Shown here: piece by piece, positions 12,849 through 15,711 of the stretch
How the letters are laid out: every line of letters begins with the position of its first letter
Numbering within the stretch: position 1 is the first letter of the stretch
Origin: DATCZB01 sp035513215
GTDB taxonomy: Bacteria; Pseudomonadota; Gammaproteobacteria; Steroidobacterales; Rariloculaceae
Length of the DNA: 15,711 nucleotides
Assembly (NCBI GenBank): GCA_035513215.1
Contig: DATKCK010000066.1
Span: forward strand, 1 to 15,711
Reading direction: 5' to 3'
Notes under the pieces: generated by a model
What the model was told of the DNA's origin: nothing
Database searches by the model: none
What the model saw: the letters and a program-made list of their open reading frames with translations, nothing else
Program-made: the position numbers and the translations under genes

Positions 12849-15604
12849 CAGAATCCCCGGTGAAAGCCGACGCGATACATTCTGCCTCTCAAGTCGTAGA
12901 CGAAGCTCGTCGTGGTCCTCAGGTCGCCGTGGTTGATCGGGTCTTCCTCGTCCGTCGCGTTGACGATCGCGCCCGTGATCGTGGCCCTTCCCGAAGGCAG
13001 CATGTACTCGTAGACCAGATCGAGCGTCTGGAATCCCGTCTCCTCGGTGCCGAAATTCTCCGGCTGGTCGTTGTCGAGCGCCGCGATGTGCCGGAGCGTG
13101 GCGCGGGCATGGTGGTCGCCGCGCCGCCAGTCGAGCCGCAGGTTCGCGAGCAGATCCGAGTGCGGATAACCGAAGTTGTCGAAATTGTAGCTCCCCGCTC
13201 CCTCGAATACCTGGTTCTCGCTGGTCAGCGTGTACTTGTCGACGTAGGTTCCGTTCAACACGACGTTCCAGTCGCTCGCATCGCTCGTGAAGCTCCAGTT
13301 GAAGTTGAAATCGATGCCGGACGTCTTCATGAAGTCCTGATTGACGTAGCTCAGGTGCAGCAACGCGATGTCGTCGATACTGATGCATTGCGGCCCGACG
13401 TTGCCAGTGACCTCGCAAACCTCGTTCGGAGCACCGGGGAACAGCTCGATGCGCGGGTCGGTGATGAAACCGTCCGCCGCATCATTCTGCATGATGACGG
13501 TGCCGTCCTCGGTCACGATGAGATTCTCGAAATCGATAGCGAAGTAATTGATGTCCATCGTGAAGGCGTCGGTCACGTCCCAGGTGACCCCGATCGTGAA
13601 GTTCTCCGATTCCTCGGGCTGCAGATTCTCGTTGCCCAGCAGCAGGCCGCGAGCGTTGGTTGCGACGCCGAACCATGAACCGCCGCCCTGCGATGCGGTG
13701 CCGAAACTCTGCACCTCGCCTGGCTGCCGGAACGAGGTCCCGGCCGTGGCGCGGAGGAACAGCCCCTCGATCGGCGTCCAGAGCAAGCCGATCTTCGGGT
13801 CCGTGGAATCCACGTTGCCGTAGTCCTCGTAGCGTGCCGCGAGCTGGATCTCGACGGTCTCGTTCGGAAACATCACGACCTCCGCGAACAGGGCGTCCGC
13901 CTCGCGAATGCCGCCGTAGTCCTGCTGCGGCGTAGAGTTGAAAGCGTAGCCGCCGGCCTCGGTGATCGGATCGAAGTCCAGGAAAAAGCTCTGCTCGCGC
14001 CGTTGCACGCCGACGGCGAGTCCGGTCGGACGGCCTGCGATCTCACCGACTTCTCCGGTTACGAGAAAGTCGTATGTCTTGAGCTCCGCCTCGCCTTCGG
14101 TGTTGCTGCGCGCGAAGATCCAGCTTGCGAGAATCGGGTCGTTGTAGTTCGGATCGCCGGGCTCTGCGAGGAAGCGATTGGCGAACGGGTTGTACCAGAA
14201 GCAGTCGCCGACGCCAGGCGCGTCGCCCGCTCCGCAGTTCGGTCCGCCCAGGCCTTGAAGCCCCGCGGTGAACCGGTCTCCGATCGTATCCCCGCCGACG
14301 TTGCGCGTGTTGTTCACGGAAAACGTGGCGGTCGCCGCCCAGTTCCACCCGCTGTCGCCGATCGCGCCGTCGAGCGTTCCCGCGAATCGATACGTGTCCT
14401 GCTCGGCGCGCGTGTTCGTCGGCTCATCGCCCAAGGGGCTCCGTATGCGGTAACGCACCGCGTAGTCCACGTCCGTGTCGAAGCCTGCGGCGGCAACGGC
14501 GGGATTCTCGCCCGGCATGATGAAATTGCCGATGATGGGTAGGCCGTACCCGAAGTCGTATTCGTAGCGCGCCCGCGCGAACCCGATCTCGGCCTGGGCG
14601 GTCACCCCGTTGCCGAGGTCATGGGTCACGACAGCGAGGCCGTTCGCCTGCGTGGACTCGGGAACGATCGCGCGCCCGAGGCTCAGGGACATGATGCAGC
14701 CCGTGCCCGTGCCGGGCGGCCCCGGCAGCGGCGCGACGATGCCGGCCGCGAGGCCGCTTGTGATGGTATCGGTCTCGCACAGCGGATCCGGGACGTTCGG
14801 GCCAAGGACCGCCCCGCTCGTGGGGTCGACCGGACGGAAGGAGCCGGGGTTTGCGAAGGTCGACGTGAGGCCGTAGCTCGCGAGCCGCTCCTCGGAATAC
14901 CGGTCCTCGCTGTTCATGCGCTCCTGGCTGCTCCACTCGAAGCCGGCGACGATGTCGGTGCTCTCGCCCTGGGAGCCGAACAGCGCGCCGAACGTGAAAT
15001 CGTTCGAGCCGACTTCATCGATGGACTGCATCTCGGTCTCGAGCTCGATGCCTTCGAAACCATTGCGCGTGATCAGATTGGCGACGCCGGCCACGGCGTC
15101 GCTGCCGTAGAGCGCAGACGCGCCGTCCGTGAGCACCTCGACACGTTCAATCATGATCGAAGGAGCGAGATTGTTGATGTCGACCGAGACGACGCCGTCG
15201 AGGCCGGGGCTGCCGTCCACGGTCTGGCGCCGGCCGTTCATGAGCACGAGCGTTGCACGCGCTCCGAGGCCGCGCAGATTGATGTTGGTGGTCGGTGAGA
15301 CGAAATTCTCGTTGCCGTTCACGATGGCCGATGTCGCCTGTACCTGCGGCATGACCTTGAATGTCTCGGCCAGGCTCTGGCGCTGCGTCAGGCTGATTTC
15401 GGCGCCTGAGAGCACGATGACGGGCTGAGGCCGATCGGCAGCGCGCTCGATATAAGAGCCCGTGACGATGACAGTCTCCGCAGGCGCCTGCGTTGGCTCT
15501 TGCGCTACAGCCGGCAATACAACCGATCCCCCGCAAAACGCAGCCACCGCGGCCGCGAGCTTGCTGTACGACGACGGGCCGATCCCCGTTGAATTGGCGT
15601 TCAT
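12848..15604 (-). CDS. TonB-dependent outer-membrane receptor
   Basis: This 918-residue receptor imports a bulky or scarce ligand across the outer membrane using TonB-ExbBD energy. It has a signal peptide (cleavage likely after PAVA, residue 34) and a TonB-box-like ETVIVTGS (43-50). A complete plug domain (about 56-178) contains LAETFKVMPQV, NINLRGLGARATLVLMNGRR (108-127) and IERVEVLTDGASALYGSDAVAGVANLI (152-178). A 22-strand-type beta barrel ends in Phe, as expected for the outer-membrane assembly signal. Three close cysteine pairs (in DPLCETD...GCIMS, GPNCGAG...GDCFW and NEVCEV...GPQCIS) probably form disulfides in extracellular loops. The plug style is that of the large Xanthomonas/Caulobacter-type receptors for oligosaccharides and other nutrients; no siderophore marker is visible. 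The start has GGGGGAG 4-5 bases upstream and a good promoter 60-90 bases away. Confidence 0.96.
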   Translation of the reverse strand: MNANSTGIGPSSYSKLAAAVAAFCGGSVVLPAVAQEPTQAPAETVIVTGSYIERAADRPQPVIVLSGAEISLTQRQSLAETFKVMPQVQATSAIVNGNENFVSPTTNINLRGLGARATLVLMNGRRQTVDGSPGLDGVVSVDINNLAPSIMIERVEVLTDGASALYGSDAVAGVANLITRNGFEGIELETEMQSIDEVGSNDFTFGALFGSQGESTDIVAGFEWSSQERMNSEDRYSEERLASYGLTSTFANPGSFRPVDPTSGAVLGPNVPDPLCETDTITSGLAAGIVAPLPGPPGTGTGCIMSLSLGRAIVPESTQANGLAVVTHDLGNGVTAQAEIGFARARYEYDFGYGLPIIGNFIMPGENPAVAAAGFDTDVDYAVRYRIRSPLGDEPTNTRAEQDTYRFAGTLDGAIGDSGWNWAATATFSVNNTRNVGGDTIGDRFTAGLQGLGGPNCGAGDAPGVGDCFWYNPFANRFLAEPGDPNYNDPILASWIFARSNTEGEAELKTYDFLVTGEVGEIAGRPTGLAVGVQRREQSFFLDFDPITEAGGYAFNSTPQQDYGGIREADALFAEVVMFPNETVEIQLAARYEDYGNVDSTDPKIGLLWTPIEGLFLRATAGTSFRQPGEVQSFGTASQGGGSWFGVATNARGLLLGNENLQPEESENFTIGVTWDVTDAFTMDINYFAIDFENLIVTEDGTVIMQNDAADGFITDPRIELFPGAPNEVCEVTGNVGPQCISIDDIALLHLSYVNQDFMKTSGIDFNFNWSFTSDASDWNVVLNGTYVDKYTLTSENQVFEGAGSYNFDNFGYPHSDLLANLRLDWRRGDHHARATLRHIAALDNDQPENFGTEETGFQTLDLVYEYMLPSGRATITGAIVNATDEEDPINHGDLRTTTSFVYDLRGRMYRVGFHRGF

Positions 15605-15664
15605 GGACTCCCCCTCTCGCTGGACAGACGCAACGTCGGCTGAGCTATCGTCAGCTTCCCAGCA

Positions 15665-15693
15665 TCTATAATGAATATGTTGACATAAGGCAA
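15665..15693 (-). promoter_or_regulatory. sigma-70 promoter of the TonB receptor with palindromic operator
   Basis: On the minus strand TTGCCT (15688-15693) and TATAGA (15665-15670) are separated by exactly 17 bases. The spacer contains TATGT-CA-ACATA (15676-15687), a perfect 5-bp inverted repeat positioned to let a dimeric repressor block RNA polymerase. The mRNA leader would be about 53 bases. No regulator gene for it is visible in the window. Confidence 0.6.
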
Positions 15694-15711
15694 ATCGTTC
15701 GGCGCCGGTCG

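Noticed and set aside
12828..13418. upstream extension of the F420-reductase-like frame to 433 codons
   Set aside because: The extension is an out-of-frame shadow of the TonB-receptor gene; the real protein begins with the signal-like segment at 12827.
1..15711. CRISPR array, tRNA or rRNA gene, insertion sequence, prophage or toxin-antitoxin pair
   Set aside because: No direct-repeat series, cloverleaf-like sequence, transposase or integrase motif, or small overlapping toxin-antitoxin gene pair was seen on reading both strands.

Overview
The window is high-GC DNA, densely packed with genes, with the gene style of a free-living, Gram-negative proteobacterium. My best guess is an uncultured gammaproteobacterium near the Steroidobacter/Woeseia/Nevskia assemblage. 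That guess rests on a TonB-dependent receptor with outer-membrane lipoproteins, a planctomycete-type cytochrome (DUF1592) lipoprotein, a TRAP transporter and a sigma-54 promoter; no rRNA or marker gene is present to prove it. I see no tRNA, rRNA, CRISPR array, insertion sequence or phage gene. No gene-free stretch exceeds about 250 bases.

Left part (+ strand). The tail of an EAL-domain c-di-GMP phosphodiesterase (1-582, cut by the window edge) is followed by a five-gene operon (699-4958). It encodes a 3-hydroxyisobutyrate-dehydrogenase-type NAD(P) enzyme, a GlcG/HbpS family protein, and the three subunits of a TRAP transporter (DctP, DctQ, DctM). This looks like uptake of a small carboxylate plus a reductase/dehydrogenase step on it or a derivative; the substrate cannot be read from the sequence.

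Middle part. A 797-residue multidomain DUF1592/DUF1588/DUF1585 lipoprotein with two CxxCH motifs is convergent with dctM. Divergent from it is a small Cys-rich lipoprotein gene preceded by an exact sigma-54 (-24/-12) promoter and a strong ribosome binding site. This is the most striking signal in the window. Convergent with it is a two-gene unit on the minus strand: a CoA-binding YccU-type protein overlapping a 503-residue exported protein of unknown function that carries an extra C-terminal beta domain.

Right part. A translationally coupled minus-strand operon (VOC family protein, ArsR-family repressor, SRPBCC/AHSA1 protein) is preceded by an AT-rich control region with a candidate ArsR operator. 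Next is a thiol-type glutathione peroxidase on the plus strand. Its stop codon overlaps the stop of a convergent gene for an exported F420:NADP-oxidoreductase-like Rossmann protein. That gene is probably co-transcribed behind a 918-residue TonB-dependent receptor, whose promoter (TTGCCT-N17-TATAGA, with an internal palindrome) lies at the right edge.

Three genes without a clear Shine-Dalgarno (DUF1592, CoA-binding, glutathione peroxidase) have -10-like hexamers 6-7 bases before the ATG, suggesting leaderless mRNAs. Many long antisense reading frames occur because of the GC-rich codon bias; I treat them as shadows.
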